A DNA stretch of 64,000 nucleotides from an uncultured Alphaproteobacteria bacterium. GTDB lineage: Bacteria > Pseudomonadota > Alphaproteobacteria > Rhodobacterales > Rhodobacteraceae. The notes beneath the pieces are model-generated. The model ran no database searches and was not told the DNA's origin. It worked only from the letters and a program-made list of their open reading frames with translations. Below are positions 17,666-26,767 of the stretch, in pieces. Both the position numbers and the translations under genes were made by a program. The stretch's first letter is position 1; each line of letters begins with the position of its first letter. The stretch covers positions 1 through 64,000 of the forward strand of contig CACFXF010000006.1 of NCBI GenBank assembly GCA_902570265.1, written 5' to 3'.

Positions 17666-18844
17666 GTGTTTAATATAGGAATTATAGGAGCTGGAATAGG
17701 GGGTCTTTCTGCTGGATTAATGTTGAAAACATCTGGTCATCAAGTTACAATATTTGAAAAACAGCCAGCATCATTTTCATCAGGGGTAGGAATACAAATT
17801 AGTTCTAATGCTATTAGAATTCTTAGAGAGTTTGACTTAGAAGATGACATAATTAAAAGTGGTAATTATCCTCTAGTGGTTGATTGTATCAATGGCCACA
17901 GTGCAAAAAAAATTACTTCTATACCACTCGGAGATTATGCCAGAAAAAAATTTAATGCTGGATTTTATCAGCTTCATAGAAATGACTTAATATCAATTTT
18001 AAAAAATAAAGCCGATGATATTGGTATAAAGATACATTATAATAGTGCAATAATAGATTTATTACAAAATTCATCTAAGGCAACACTTAGATTTGAGAAA
18101 GATCAATTTGATTGTGATTTTGTAATAGGGGCGGATGGTATTAATTCGTTAGTAAGAAAAAAAATTTTCTTTGATAAACCACCAAATTTTTTAAAACAAG
18201 TTGCTTACAGAACTTTGATTCCATCTAAAAAATTACCTGAGTTTTTCTCTCAGGATAAAACTCTTCTTTTTTTTGGTTCAGGTAAACATGTTGTTTCATA
18301 TCCTATTAAAGATAAATCTTTAGTAAATTTTGTTTTTTGCATGGATTCCCATAGTTTTTATGATCACGATTGGACTAAACAGGTGCCACCACTGGAATTA
18401 TGTAAAAACTTCTCTGATTTTCTCGTGTTAAAGGATGTGTTTCAAGAAATCAAATCTTTAAAAAAATGGGGATTGTTTGATTATCCTATCATGAAAGAGT
18501 GGTATAAAAACAGAATACTTCTTTTAGGTGATGCTTGTCATCCCATACTACCTTATTTAGCTCAAGGTGCTTCTCAGGCAATTGAAGATTCTTATGTTTT
18601 ATATCAATGTATGAAAAATAATTGTGATGAAGATTATTCAACGGATTTCTTAAAAGAATATTCTGATAAAAGATATTTGAGAGTTAATAAGATAAAAAAA
18701 GCTTCAAAACAAAATGCGTTCCTATATCACTTAAGAAACCCAATTTTAAGATTGGTCTTTCACCTCTTACTAAAAACAGCAGGTTACTTTCCAAATTTTA
18801 TTTTGCAAAGGTTTAATTGGATTTATTCAGGTGGACCTTTATAA
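17666..18844 (+). CDS. FAD-dependent aromatic-type monooxygenase
   Basis: This is a class A flavoprotein monooxygenase, 392 residues. The FAD-binding GAGIGG is at residues 8-13, the DG motif FVIGADGINSLVR near 152-164, and the second FAD motif LLLGDACHPILPYLAQGA near 290. These are features of salicylate-hydroxylase-like and UbiH-like enzymes. The start is a GTG at 17666, directly before FNIGIIGAG. The C-terminus is basic and hydrophobic (residues 350-392). No aromatic degradation genes are adjacent, so the substrate is unknown. It is convergent with xthA, 8 bases away. Confidence 0.86.
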   Translation: MFNIGIIGAGIGGLSAGLMLKTSGHQVTIFEKQPASFSSGVGIQISSNAIRILREFDLEDDIIKSGNYPLVVDCINGHSAKKITSIPLGDYARKKFNAGFYQLHRNDLISILKNKADDIGIKIHYNSAIIDLLQNSSKATLRFEKDQFDCDFVIGADGINSLVRKKIFFDKPPNFLKQVAYRTLIPSKKLPEFFSQDKTLLFFGSGKHVVSYPIKDKSLVNFVFCMDSHSFYDHDWTKQVPPLELCKNFSDFLVLKDVFQEIKSLKKWGLFDYPIMKEWYKNRILLLGDACHPILPYLAQGASQAIEDSYVLYQCMKNNCDEDYSTDFLKEYSDKRYLRVNKIKKASKQNAFLYHLRNPILRLVFHLLLKTAGYFPNFILQRFNWIYSGGPL

Positions 18845-18852
18845 CTTAAAAT

Positions 18853-19623
18853 TTATTTATCAATGATAATCCATATTGGTATGTGGTCTGATGGTCGGTC
18901 CTTAGACCTCATATACTTATCTAATCCAAATGATATTAATTTATCAGCTGCTAGTGGATTTAATAAAAAATGATCTATTCTGACTCCCTCATTTTGTTGC
19001 CAAGCACCTGCTTGATAATCCCATTGTGTATAAATATTGGACTGAGAGGTTTTAAGTCTTAAAGCATCATAAAAGCCTAGGTTCAAAATCTTAAAAAAAA
19101 TTGATCGGACTTGTTTATCAAACAAAGCATCATTTTTCCATTTTTGAGGTGATTTACAATCAATTTCCTGAGGAATTACATTGAAGTCTCCCATTATGAT
19201 GATAGGTTTTCCTGATGACTTCAATTCTCTAATATACTTATATAAACGGTTCATCCAATTTATTTTATATTGAAATTTTTCAGTTCCTAATGGATTACCA
19301 TTTGGGAGATAAAGGTTGCAAAATAATATTCCATTAATTTCAGCACTTATCCATCTTCTTTGAGGATCATGTTCATTTCCAGGAAAAAAAAATGAAGTAT
19401 TTTTTGTTTCGTATTTGGAAAGAATCCCACAACCATTGTAAGATTTCTGCCCATTATATATGAAGCTATAACCTAAATCAGCAAACATATTCTTTTCTAA
19501 TTTGTTATTATCCGCTTTAAGCTCTTGTAAACCAATCACATCTGGTTTTTCTCTTTCCAACCACTCTCTTAGCAATAACAGTCTTGCTTTAATACCATTA
19601 ATATTGAAGCTGGCGATTTTCAT
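18853..19623 (-). CDS. xthA: Exodeoxyribonuclease III
   Basis: This AP endonuclease and 3'-5' exonuclease works in base excision repair. It has 256 residues, starting MKIASFNINGIKAR. The metal ligand Glu34 is in VIGLQELKA, the catalytic segment is IMGDFNVIPQEIDC, and the C-terminal SDHIPIW holds the active-site histidine. The ATG at 19623 is preceded by an AAAGAAA purine stretch. It lies downstream of erpA on the same strand with a 27-base gap, as in many alphaproteobacteria. Confidence 0.95.
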   Translation of the reverse strand: MKIASFNINGIKARLLLLREWLEREKPDVIGLQELKADNNKLEKNMFADLGYSFIYNGQKSYNGCGILSKYETKNTSFFFPGNEHDPQRRWISAEINGILFCNLYLPNGNPLGTEKFQYKINWMNRLYKYIRELKSSGKPIIIMGDFNVIPQEIDCKSPQKWKNDALFDKQVRSIFFKILNLGFYDALRLKTSQSNIYTQWDYQAGAWQQNEGVRIDHFLLNPLAADKLISFGLDKYMRSKDRPSDHIPIWIIIDK

Positions 19624-19650
19624 TTCTTTTATTAGTAAACAAGTTATTAT

Positions 19651-19974
19651 TTATATTGAAAAACTAGTTCCGCAACCACATGAGGAAGTGGCATTTGGAT
19701 TTTCTATAACAAATTTAGATCCAATTAATTCCTCTTTAAAATCAATTATAGCTCCAGATAAAAACTCAAGAGAAATGGGATCAATTACAACTCTACAATC
19801 ATTTTTTGACAAAATAAGGTCATTTTCTTTAACATCACTTTCCATTGATATTTCATATTGAAACCCAGAACATCCACCTCCTTCCACAGCAACCCTAAGA
19901 CATTTTTTTCCTCCAATGGACATGATCTTATTAAAGGCATTAGCCGTTACTTTAGGTGGAATTTTAACTTTCAT
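19651..19974 (-). CDS. erpA: Iron-sulfur cluster insertion protein ErpA/IscA type
   Basis: This A-type carrier delivers Fe-S clusters to apoproteins. At 107 residues it has the three invariant cysteines, Cys35 in EGGGCSGFQY and Cys99/Cys101 in SSCGCGTSF. The position next to xthA and divergent from dgt is the standard alphaproteobacterial context for ErpA. The gap to dgt contains a 15-bp tandem repeat with palindromic parts that could be a regulator site. ErpA and IscA are hard to separate by sequence alone; context favours ErpA. Confidence 0.93.
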   Translation of the reverse strand: MKVKIPPKVTANAFNKIMSIGGKKCLRVAVEGGGCSGFQYEISMESDVKENDLILSKNDCRVVIDPISLEFLSGAIIDFKEELIGSKFVIENPNATSSCGCGTSFSI

Positions 19975-20000
19975 TGATTTCTCTAGATATAGTAATTAAT

Positions 20001-20030
20001 GATTAATGTAGTACTGATTAATCTAGTACT
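20001..20030. promoter_or_regulatory. 15-bp tandem repeat with palindromes between erpA and dgt
   Basis: Two adjacent 15-base copies, GATTAATGTAGTACT and GATTAATCTAGTACT, differ at one base. The central part is close to a 23-bp palindrome: TAGTACT, then GATTAATC (itself a palindrome), then AGTACTA. It lies 27 bases before the erpA start and 33 before dgt, so a bound regulator could act on both. Control by an Fe-S responsive Rrf2-type regulator is a guess from the erpA neighbour only. Confidence 0.45.
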
Positions 20031-20062
20031 AAGGCATATTAGTTACAAGGAGTTTTTAATTA

Positions 20063-21193
20063 ATGGAAAGTTATGCAATATTGCCAGCACATTCTAAAGG
20101 AAGGGAATATCCAGAAGAACCTTCTAATTACCGATCAGTTTTTCAAAGAGATAGGGATAGAATTTTGCACTGTGGCTCCTTTAGAAAACTACAATTTAAG
20201 ACCCAGGTTTTTTTGGCAAATAAAGGAGATTACTATAGAACGCGATTAACACATACATTAGAAGTTGCACAAATTGCCAGAACAGTATCAAAAGTATTAG
20301 GTGTAAATTCAGAATTAGCAGAGGCTATTGCTTTGGCTCATGATTTAGGTCATCCGCCTTTTGGACATACTGGGGAGGAAGAATTAAATAAATTGCTCAC
20401 AAATGATGGTGGATTTGATCACAATATTCAGACACTAAAAATTGTAACCAAGTTAGAGCAAATGTATGCATCACATCCAGGATTAAATCTAACAATTGAA
20501 ACATTAGACGGGATAATAAAACATAATGGACCTTTGAATATAGTAAATAAATATATAACTGAAGAAATAAAAGACTTAAAGAAATTCAACTTTAAAAAAC
20601 CTCCTAGTATTGAGGCTCAGATCGCTGCAATATCTGATGATATTGCTTATAATAGTCATGACTTAGGAGATGGATTACGTGCCGGTTTTTTTAGTTTATC
20701 AGATATTAAATCACTGCCTATAGTTAAAGAAGCATTTCAAGAAGTAGAAATCAAATATAAATCTATTAATTATAAAACAAAATGTTATGAAATCATTAGA
20801 TACTTTTTAAATAACTTGGTAACTAATGTGATTGATGAAAGTTCAAAAAGATTAAATTTAATAAAAGGTAATAATTTGGAAACTTTAAAAAATGAGAAAT
20901 TGAAATTAATCGATTTTAATAAAAATACTAAGCAGAATTTGGAAATTGTAAGAAAATATCTTTTTGAAAATATGTATCGAAGCAAAGAAGTTATTTTTGA
21001 AAGGGAAAAATGTTCTAAAGTTATAGTGGACCTTTTTAATTTGTATAATAATAATTTAAATTTACTACCTTGTGATTGGCAGAAAAAAATTAAATATTCT
21101 AAATCAGAAACTCCAAAAAGGATTATTGGTGATTATATCTCTGGTATGACTGATAGGTTTGCGATAAACCAGCATAAAGTATTAGTCAATTAA
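20063..21193 (+). CDS. dgt: dGTP triphosphohydrolase-like protein (HD domain)
   Basis: This HD-superfamily enzyme hydrolyses dNTPs to nucleoside and triphosphate. It has 376 residues, the length of the alphaproteobacterial dGTPase-like class. Metal-binding residues are His64 in RLTHTLEVAQIAR and His93-Asp94 in ALAHDLGHPPFGHTG. The later Asp in AAISDDIAYNSHD supplies the fourth ligand. The start follows a good AAGGAG site nine bases before the ATG. argS follows 36 bases downstream. Confidence 0.93.
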   Translation: MESYAILPAHSKGREYPEEPSNYRSVFQRDRDRILHCGSFRKLQFKTQVFLANKGDYYRTRLTHTLEVAQIARTVSKVLGVNSELAEAIALAHDLGHPPFGHTGEEELNKLLTNDGGFDHNIQTLKIVTKLEQMYASHPGLNLTIETLDGIIKHNGPLNIVNKYITEEIKDLKKFNFKKPPSIEAQIAAISDDIAYNSHDLGDGLRAGFFSLSDIKSLPIVKEAFQEVEIKYKSINYKTKCYEIIRYFLNNLVTNVIDESSKRLNLIKGNNLETLKNEKLKLIDFNKNTKQNLEIVRKYLFENMYRSKEVIFEREKCSKVIVDLFNLYNNNLNLLPCDWQKKIKYSKSETPKRIIGDYISGMTDRFAINQHKVLVN

Positions 21194-21229
21194 TTAAGAA
21201 GTTTTATTTTTTTATGGTGGATATAAACT

Positions 21230-22975
21230 ATGGAAATTTTAAGTATTTTAAAAAATAAAGTTATATCAGTAGTTGAAATATTAGAAAAACAAGAAATATT
21301 ACCTTCTGGCCTTAACAAATCTTTAATCACAATTGAAAAACCAAAAGATGAAAGTTTTGGTGAACTTTCCACAAATGTATCTATGGTTTTAGCAAAAGAT
21401 GCTGGAATTCGACCAAGAGATTTGGCTGCTAAAATAGTGGATATATTAAAAGAAGACGAAATGATTAGCAGTACTAGTATAGCAGGACCTGGATTTATTA
21501 ACTTTAGACTTTACAAAAAAATCTGGATTAAATTAGTAAAAAAAATTCTAGAAGATGGTGAAAAATTTGGTTTTAAAAATATTGGTGAAAATAAAAAGGT
21601 TAATATCGAGTTTGTATCAGCGAATCCTACTGGTCCTCTACATGTGGGTCACACAAGAGGAGCAATATTTGGTGACGTATTGGCAAATTTATTAAATAAT
21701 GTGGGGTTTGTTGTAACTAGAGAATATTACATTAATGATGCTGGCACTCAGATAGACTCACTAGCCAGATCTGCACATTCTAGGTACCAAGAAGCTTTGG
21801 GAAAAGAATATAATGCAAATGAAAATGAATATCCCGGAGATTATTTAAAAACTGTAGGTCAGAAGTTAAAGGAAGAATTTGGTGAAAAACTTATATCGAT
21901 CAGAGATAATAATAATTTAGAAAAAATCAAAGAATATACTGTAAAAATTATGATTGATGAAATTAAAAAAGATTTATCGGATCTAGGTGTTTTTATGGAT
22001 AGTTTTGTTTCTGAAAGCTCACTCTATAAAGATGGGAAAGTTCAAGAAGCGATAGATCAGCTCACTAGATTAGGATTAATTTATAAAGGGGTACTTGAAA
22101 AACCTAAAGGAAGTGAAGATCCTGACTGGGTAGAAAGAGAACAAGATTTATTTAAATCTAGTATGTTTGGAGATGATATAGATCGTCCTATAAAAAAAAT
22201 AGATGGTAGTTGGACCTATTTTGCTCCAGATATTGCTTATCACTATGACAAAATTAAAAGGGACTATGATGAAATAATCGACATCTTTGGAGCTGATCAT
22301 AGTGGATATACTGCCAGAATGAAAGCCATTGTGAAAGCACTTTCTGAAGGTAAAAAAGATTTAAAAATCAAACTTTGTCAGCTTGTAAAATTATATAAGG
22401 ACGGTAAACCAGTAAAGATGTCGAAAAGAGCTGGTACTTACATTACTCTTGGTGATTTGCTAAATGAAGTGGGCAAAGATTCTGTTAGGTTTCTATTTCT
22501 AATGCGCAAAAATGATGCACCTTTAGATTTCGATTTCACTAAAGCTATAGAACAAACAAAAGATAATCCTGTGTTTTATGTTCAATATGCTAATGCTAGG
22601 ATATGTTCAATATTAAAAAGAGCAAAGTCTTTGAATATTAAAATAAATGATGAAGTTTTATCTACTTCTGATTTAAATAAATTATCAACTGAAAGTGAAG
22701 TATCAATTATGAGAAAACTTTCCGAATGGCCTAATGTAATATTTTTTTCGGTATCTAGATATGAGCCTCATCGTATAGCTTTCTATTTAAACGAGTTAGC
22801 ACAACTTTTTCATAGCTTGCAAAGTCTTGGAAAAATAGATCATAGTATGAAGTTTTTAATTGAGGGAGATATTCAATTAACTATCGCAAGGATTGCCTTA
22901 ATTAGGTCAATTCAGATAATTATAATTTCAGGATTAAAAATATTGGGAGTTAATCCAATAGATGAAATGTTGTAA
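21230..22975 (+). CDS. argS: Arginyl-tRNA synthetase
   Basis: This class I aminoacyl-tRNA synthetase has 581 residues. The HIGH-type motif is HVGH at 138-141 in NPTGPLHVGHTRGA, and the KMSKS-type loop reads KMSKRAGTYITL. The N-terminal Add1 domain (GELSTNVSMVLAK) and the C-terminal DALR anticodon-binding domain (NPVFYVQYANARICSI onward) are present. The alphaproteobacterial order dgt-argS-SPOR follows. The start is ATG at 21230, preceded by a TGG-rich leader without a strong ribosome site. Confidence 0.96.
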   Translation: MEILSILKNKVISVVEILEKQEILPSGLNKSLITIEKPKDESFGELSTNVSMVLAKDAGIRPRDLAAKIVDILKEDEMISSTSIAGPGFINFRLYKKIWIKLVKKILEDGEKFGFKNIGENKKVNIEFVSANPTGPLHVGHTRGAIFGDVLANLLNNVGFVVTREYYINDAGTQIDSLARSAHSRYQEALGKEYNANENEYPGDYLKTVGQKLKEEFGEKLISIRDNNNLEKIKEYTVKIMIDEIKKDLSDLGVFMDSFVSESSLYKDGKVQEAIDQLTRLGLIYKGVLEKPKGSEDPDWVEREQDLFKSSMFGDDIDRPIKKIDGSWTYFAPDIAYHYDKIKRDYDEIIDIFGADHSGYTARMKAIVKALSEGKKDLKIKLCQLVKLYKDGKPVKMSKRAGTYITLGDLLNEVGKDSVRFLFLMRKNDAPLDFDFTKAIEQTKDNPVFYVQYANARICSILKRAKSLNIKINDEVLSTSDLNKLSTESEVSIMRKLSEWPNVIFFSVSRYEPHRIAFYLNELAQLFHSLQSLGKIDHSMKFLIEGDIQLTIARIALIRSIQIIIISGLKILGVNPIDEML

Positions 22976-23010
22976 AATTATAAAATTTATATTAAAATAA
23001 AAAAAAATAA

Positions 23011-23038
23011 ATAATTAATAATTAATAATTAATAATAA
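23011..23038. repeat. Tandem heptamer repeat ATAATTA downstream of argS
   Basis: Three perfect copies of ATAATTA (23011-23031) are followed by a partial fourth. They lie between the argS stop and the SPOR protein start in a region of nearly pure A/T. Like the array at 871, the unit length is seven bases. Confidence 0.8.
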
Positions 23039-23074
23039 AAGTTATTTAGAGCAGTTTAAATTTTGAGGAATATT

Positions 23075-23731
23075 TTGGTTGACAAATACTTACAGGCAAG
23101 TCCGAAAAAAAATAAGCATTTTTTAATTAAATTTGTTGGATTTTGTATATCTACAGCGATTATCTATTTTATGGTTATATGGACAACAGAATTAAGCAAA
23201 GTAGAAATAGAAGATTTACCAGTAATTTCAGTTTTGAATGATAATTTTAAAATATCAGCAAAAAATTCACATTCCGACATACAGAATCTAGATTTATCTA
23301 TCAATTTATTAAAAGAAGGTAAATTTAAAGAGGATTATAAAGATATTAGACTTCAAAATACAATAGAACCAAATTTATTAGAAGAAGAAAAAGCAGTAAC
23401 ATTAGATATGGAAAAAGCTCTTCAAAAGTCTATTTCTCAAGCACTAAAAAGTTTAGAAAATCAGGAAGTAATCTTGTCAGAAAAATCTTTTTATTTATAT
23501 CTAGGATCTTTTGAAAATCAAAATAGTGCTAACAGAAAACTATCAGAAATTAATAAAATTGATCAAATTAATTTGATTTCAAATTTTTCAGTAATAAAAA
23601 AAATTACAAAAGATAATAAAAATAGTTATATTGTAGTATCTAGTAATAATTTTTTTCATGAAAAAGCTTTAGATTATTGTAATGATATCTCTACTCATAA
23701 TTTGGAATGTAAAATTATATCGGATTTATAA
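23075..23731 (+). CDS. SPOR-domain membrane protein
   Basis: This probable septal peptidoglycan-binding protein has about 219 residues. A basic N-terminus is followed by one transmembrane helix (residues about 19-41, FLIKFVGFCISTAIIYFMV), a low-complexity periplasmic linker, and a C-terminal SPOR-like domain. The SPOR start reads SFYLYLGSFENQNSANRKLSEI. I prefer the TTG at 23075 because GAGG lies six bases upstream; an earlier TTG at 23063 is possible. It sits between argS and scpA, where alphaproteobacteria usually carry a SPOR gene and then nagZ; nagZ is absent here. Confidence 0.75.
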   Translation: MVDKYLQASPKKNKHFLIKFVGFCISTAIIYFMVIWTTELSKVEIEDLPVISVLNDNFKISAKNSHSDIQNLDLSINLLKEGKFKEDYKDIRLQNTIEPNLLEEEKAVTLDMEKALQKSISQALKSLENQEVILSEKSFYLYLGSFENQNSANRKLSEINKIDQINLISNFSVIKKITKDNKNSYIVVSSNNFFHEKALDYCNDISTHNLECKIISDL

Positions 23732-23735
23732 CTAA

Positions 23736-24500
23736 ATGCTTCAGCAAAATATTACACAGGACAAATTTATTGTTGATCTTAATGGATTTGATGGTCCTCT
23801 TGAGCTTTTATTGTCCCTTGCACAAAAACAAAAAGTTGATCTTAAGGAGATTTCAATAACAGAATTAGTCGATCAATACTTATCTTTTGTTAAAAATGCT
23901 AGTAAACTTAAATTAGAATTGGCGGCAGAATACTTGATGATGGCTTCTTTTTTAACTTACTTAAAAAGTAGAATTTTATTACCTAAGGATTGTTTGGAGG
24001 ACGAATTAACTGCCTCTGAGATGGAAAAAAATCTTGCTTATAAATTAAAAAGGCTATCAGAAATTAAAAATTGTACAGAAGAACTTTTTTTGAAACCAAA
24101 ATTGGGTATAGATTTTTTTAAAAGGGGTTTTTATGAAAATACTGATAAAAAGGTTATTAAGAAGTTAGATTCTTCTTTGATTGAGATATTGCGTGCTTTT
24201 GCAAAAATAAATAGTAAAAGGATTTTTTCCCCTTTGAAATTTATTAGGGAATCTGTTTTTAAAATTGACCAGGCACTTAATTCTATTCTTGGATTAGTTT
24301 CTAGAGGTAAAAATTGGGTCCTTTTACAAGAAATAATTCCTAGGGAGTGGAAAGATAGTAAGGTTAAAGTAAGATCTGCAATGGCTACTACTTTTGCTGC
24401 TTCGTTGGAATTAGTAAAATCAGGGGATTGTATTTTAGAACAGAACTCCCCGTTCCAATCTTTAAAAATAAAAAGCAAAGATAGAGAGGATAAAAAATGA
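23736..24500 (+). CDS. scpA: Segregation and condensation protein A
   Basis: This kleisin subunit of the SMC-ScpAB condensin complex has 254 residues. The N-terminal signature LNGFDGPLELLLSLAQKQKVDL binds the SMC neck. LAAEYLMMASFLTYLKSRILLP follows, the linker is charged, and the C-terminal winged helix is around residues 180-235. It begins four bases after the SPOR gene and overlaps scpB by four bases (ATGA), so the three are probably one operon. Confidence 0.95.
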   Translation: MLQQNITQDKFIVDLNGFDGPLELLLSLAQKQKVDLKEISITELVDQYLSFVKNASKLKLELAAEYLMMASFLTYLKSRILLPKDCLEDELTASEMEKNLAYKLKRLSEIKNCTEELFLKPKLGIDFFKRGFYENTDKKVIKKLDSSLIEILRAFAKINSKRIFSPLKFIRESVFKIDQALNSILGLVSRGKNWVLLQEIIPREWKDSKVKVRSAMATTFAASLELVKSGDCILEQNSPFQSLKIKSKDREDKK

Positions 24501-25117
24501 ATTTTATTCATAAAAATGAAAATAAAAATTTTTCAAGCTCTCAAGATAATTTATCTCACTTAAAAAATGAAGTTAAGTTTGAGGGTGAGAAAATTCTTGA
24601 AGCTATTATATTCGCTTCTAAAGAACCTGTTAGTATAAATGATCTAAAAAAATCATGTCCATTTATTGAGGATATAAATGAATCACTTAAGAATTTAACT
24701 GATGTTTACAGAAATCGTGCAGTAAATCTAGTTAAAATAAAAAATACTTATGCATTTAGAACCCTACCTTATTACAGTAATTATATAACCCAGACAATTG
24801 AAAAAAAAGTAAAACTATCGAAAGCAGCCAAGGAAACTTTAGCTGTCATTGCTTATCATCAACCAGTTACAAGAACTGAAATTGAAGATATTAGAGGTGT
24901 AAGTTTATATAAAGGATTAATGGATACTTTATTAGAAACTAAATGGGTTAATATTGGACCAAGAAGAGATACTCCGGGAATGCCAGTTACATATGTTACA
25001 ACTAATGATTTTCTTGATCATTTTGGATTACATACAGTAAAGGATCTACCTAATTTTAAAGAACTAAGAGAAGCTGGTTTCTTAACTGATTTTAAAGATG
25101 AAGAATTTGAAATTTGA
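24497..25117 (+). CDS. scpB: Segregation and condensation protein B
   Basis: ScpB dimers stabilise the SMC-ScpA condensin. The protein has 206 residues: a charged N-terminal extension of about 30, then two winged-helix domains, the first starting KILEAIIFASKEPVSINDL and the second including KAAKETLAVIAYHQPVTRTEIEDIRGV. GRRDTPGMPVTYVTT-like sequence (read as GPRRDTPGMPVTY) is the family end motif. It is convergent with the dCTP deaminase gene, 16 bases away. The tat genes often found next in alphaproteobacteria are not here. Confidence 0.95.
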   Translation: MNFIHKNENKNFSSSQDNLSHLKNEVKFEGEKILEAIIFASKEPVSINDLKKSCPFIEDINESLKNLTDVYRNRAVNLVKIKNTYAFRTLPYYSNYITQTIEKKVKLSKAAKETLAVIAYHQPVTRTEIEDIRGVSLYKGLMDTLLETKWVNIGPRRDTPGMPVTYVTTNDFLDHFGLHTVKDLPNFKELREAGFLTDFKDEEFEI

Positions 25118-25133
25118 AATCGGAAAAACTATA

Positions 25134-26198
25134 TCAAGCCTTGAAGTGTTTTGACAATTTCAATCCTTGTCCTTGGTAATTTGATTTTAATGTTTTGCCA
25201 TATATAAGGTCGGGCTCCTCTAGCATGTTTTCAAATATTAATTGTCCCATGTTTTGTCCATGTTCTAAAATAAAAGGGGTATCATGACATCTTACTTCTA
25301 AAACTGCTCTAGATTTTTGCGTATTGTCAGAACTATAACCAAATCCTGGATCAAAAAATCCTGCATAATGTACTCTAAATTCACCAATTAATGGTAGATA
25401 TGGTGCCATTTCAGCTGCTTGATTTGGTGCTATACTTACAAATTCTCTACTACTCAATATATAGAAAGCACCTGGATCCAATACTATTTGGTAATTATTT
25501 GGTATGATTTTTTCCCAATAATCTTCGATTTTGTAATAATTTATCTTACTTAAATCAATTAAATCAGTATGTGGTTTTGCTCGATATCCTATAATGTAAC
25601 TATTATTACATTTTAAGTTGATAGAAAAATTCTTTGGTTTAAACGAGCTTTTATTTAATTTGTTTTGATTAATAATTTGAGAATGTTCTAATTTGAATCT
25701 TATTTGATTTAGTTTAATATTTTCTTTTGCAAATACTGAAAACGAGTTTGGTGCAATTTCAGCATACAGTGGGCCTTTATAACCTTTTATTACTCTATCA
25801 AATTCAGTACAGTAGTCGCTTATCAATCTAGTAAATAGATCTAATCTGCCAGTAGAACTTTTAGCATTAGCAAGTCCTTCTATATCATCTGGTAGATTTA
25901 AAGACTCCTTTAACTCTATTAAATAAACTGAACCTCTTTCTAAAATATAGCCGTTTGATAATTCTATCTCTTGCATTGCAAATTCTGATATACAAGAATT
26001 TACAGTTCTTTTTATCCCTGGTAAGAATGAGGCTCGCATACGCCATGCCTTTGGTCCTAAACGAAGATCCATGCTTGATGGTTGAATCTGTTCATTTTCT
26101 AATTTTGTATCAGAGAGTATTTGTTGATTTAATAACAGTTTTCTTATTTTTTGAGATGGAAGTACTGATTTATAAGCTGAATGTTCGTTTGAACACAT
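25134..26198 (-). CDS. dcd: dCTP deaminase, long alphaproteobacterial form
   Basis: This enzyme converts dCTP to dUTP for thymidylate synthesis. At 354 residues it is about twice the length of the E. coli enzyme and has two dUTPase-like trimeric folds, as known for the long alphaproteobacterial form. The first repeat has QIQPSSMDLRLGPKAWRM and the catalytic-loop segment ANAKSSTGRLDLFTRLISD. The second has FVSIAPNQAAEMAPYL and HYAGFFDPGFGY. The ATG at 26198 follows AAGGAAA. tRNA-Pro lies just upstream on the same strand. Confidence 0.92.
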   Translation of the reverse strand: MCSNEHSAYKSVLPSQKIRKLLLNQQILSDTKLENEQIQPSSMDLRLGPKAWRMRASFLPGIKRTVNSCISEFAMQEIELSNGYILERGSVYLIELKESLNLPDDIEGLANAKSSTGRLDLFTRLISDYCTEFDRVIKGYKGPLYAEIAPNSFSVFAKENIKLNQIRFKLEHSQIINQNKLNKSSFKPKNFSINLKCNNSYIIGYRAKPHTDLIDLSKINYYKIEDYWEKIIPNNYQIVLDPGAFYILSSREFVSIAPNQAAEMAPYLPLIGEFRVHYAGFFDPGFGYSSDNTQKSRAVLEVRCHDTPFILEHGQNMGQLIFENMLEEPDLIYGKTLKSNYQGQGLKLSKHFKA

Positions 26199-26217
26199 AT
26201 TTTTTTTCCTTACAAAA

Positions 26218-26294
26218 TGGTCGGGCTAGCGAGATTCGAACTCACGACCTCTCGTCCCCCAGACGAACGCGCTACCAGACTGCGCTATAGCCCG
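26218..26294 (-). tRNA. tRNA-Pro (anticodon GGG)
   Basis: The minus strand folds as a 77-base tRNA with an encoded CCA at 26218-26220. The acceptor stem pairs CGGGCTA with TAGCCCG. The D arm has AGTCTGGTA, and the anticodon stem TTCGT/ACGAG encloses the loop CTGGGGG, giving anticodon GGG. The T arm is GTGAG-TTCGAAT-CTCGC with one wobble. It lies between dcd and merR, all on the same strand. Confidence 0.97.
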
Positions 26295-26318
26295 TAATTT
26301 ATTTTTTTTATGATTATT

Positions 26319-26753
26319 TCATAAATCATTTAATATTCTACTTTCAATTTTTGACTTTAAAATATCTAATTGATTAATAAATCCATTTATTTTTTCTTTG
26401 TCAATTTTAGATTTTTGAATATTAATTTTTTTTAAAATATTTTCTTTTTTTTGTAAATTTGAATTATTATCTCTTACATTTTTGCCAATATTAATAATGA
26501 AATTAATACCATTTTCTTTAATTAATCTTTTGACTCCAATAATTGTTAAACCATCAATATGTAAAAGTTTTTTTATCCCAAGAATAAATAGTATATCGTT
26601 TGGTCTATAAAATCTTCTCCCTCCGGCTCTTTTTAAGGGTTTGATTTGATTAAACTTACTTTCCCAAAATCTTAACACATGAGAAGGTAAAAATAGTATT
26701 TCAGATACTTCTGAAATTGTTCTAAAAGCTTCAGGTGATTTTTTAATAATCAA
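26319..26753 (-). CDS. MerR-family transcriptional regulator
   Basis: This 144-residue regulator has an N-terminal MerR winged helix-turn-helix: [22 protein letters not shown] (about 10-31), then [14 protein letters not shown] and a helix pair ending near 85. The C-terminal half is Lys/Asn-rich and lacks metal-binding cysteines, so it is not a metal sensor of the MerR/CueR type. Its place right after ihfA is conserved in alphaproteobacteria. Its targets are unknown. The ATG at 26753 is 14 bases after the ihfA stop. Confidence 0.9.
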   Translation of the reverse strand: MIIKKSPEAFRTISEVSEILFLPSHVLRFWESKFNQIKPLKRAGGRRFYRPNDILFILGIKKLLHIDGLTIIGVKRLIKENGINFIINIGKNVRDNNSNLQKKENILKKINIQKSKIDKEKINGFINQLDILKSKIESRILNDL

Positions 26754-26767
26754 ATAAAATAACCAAA

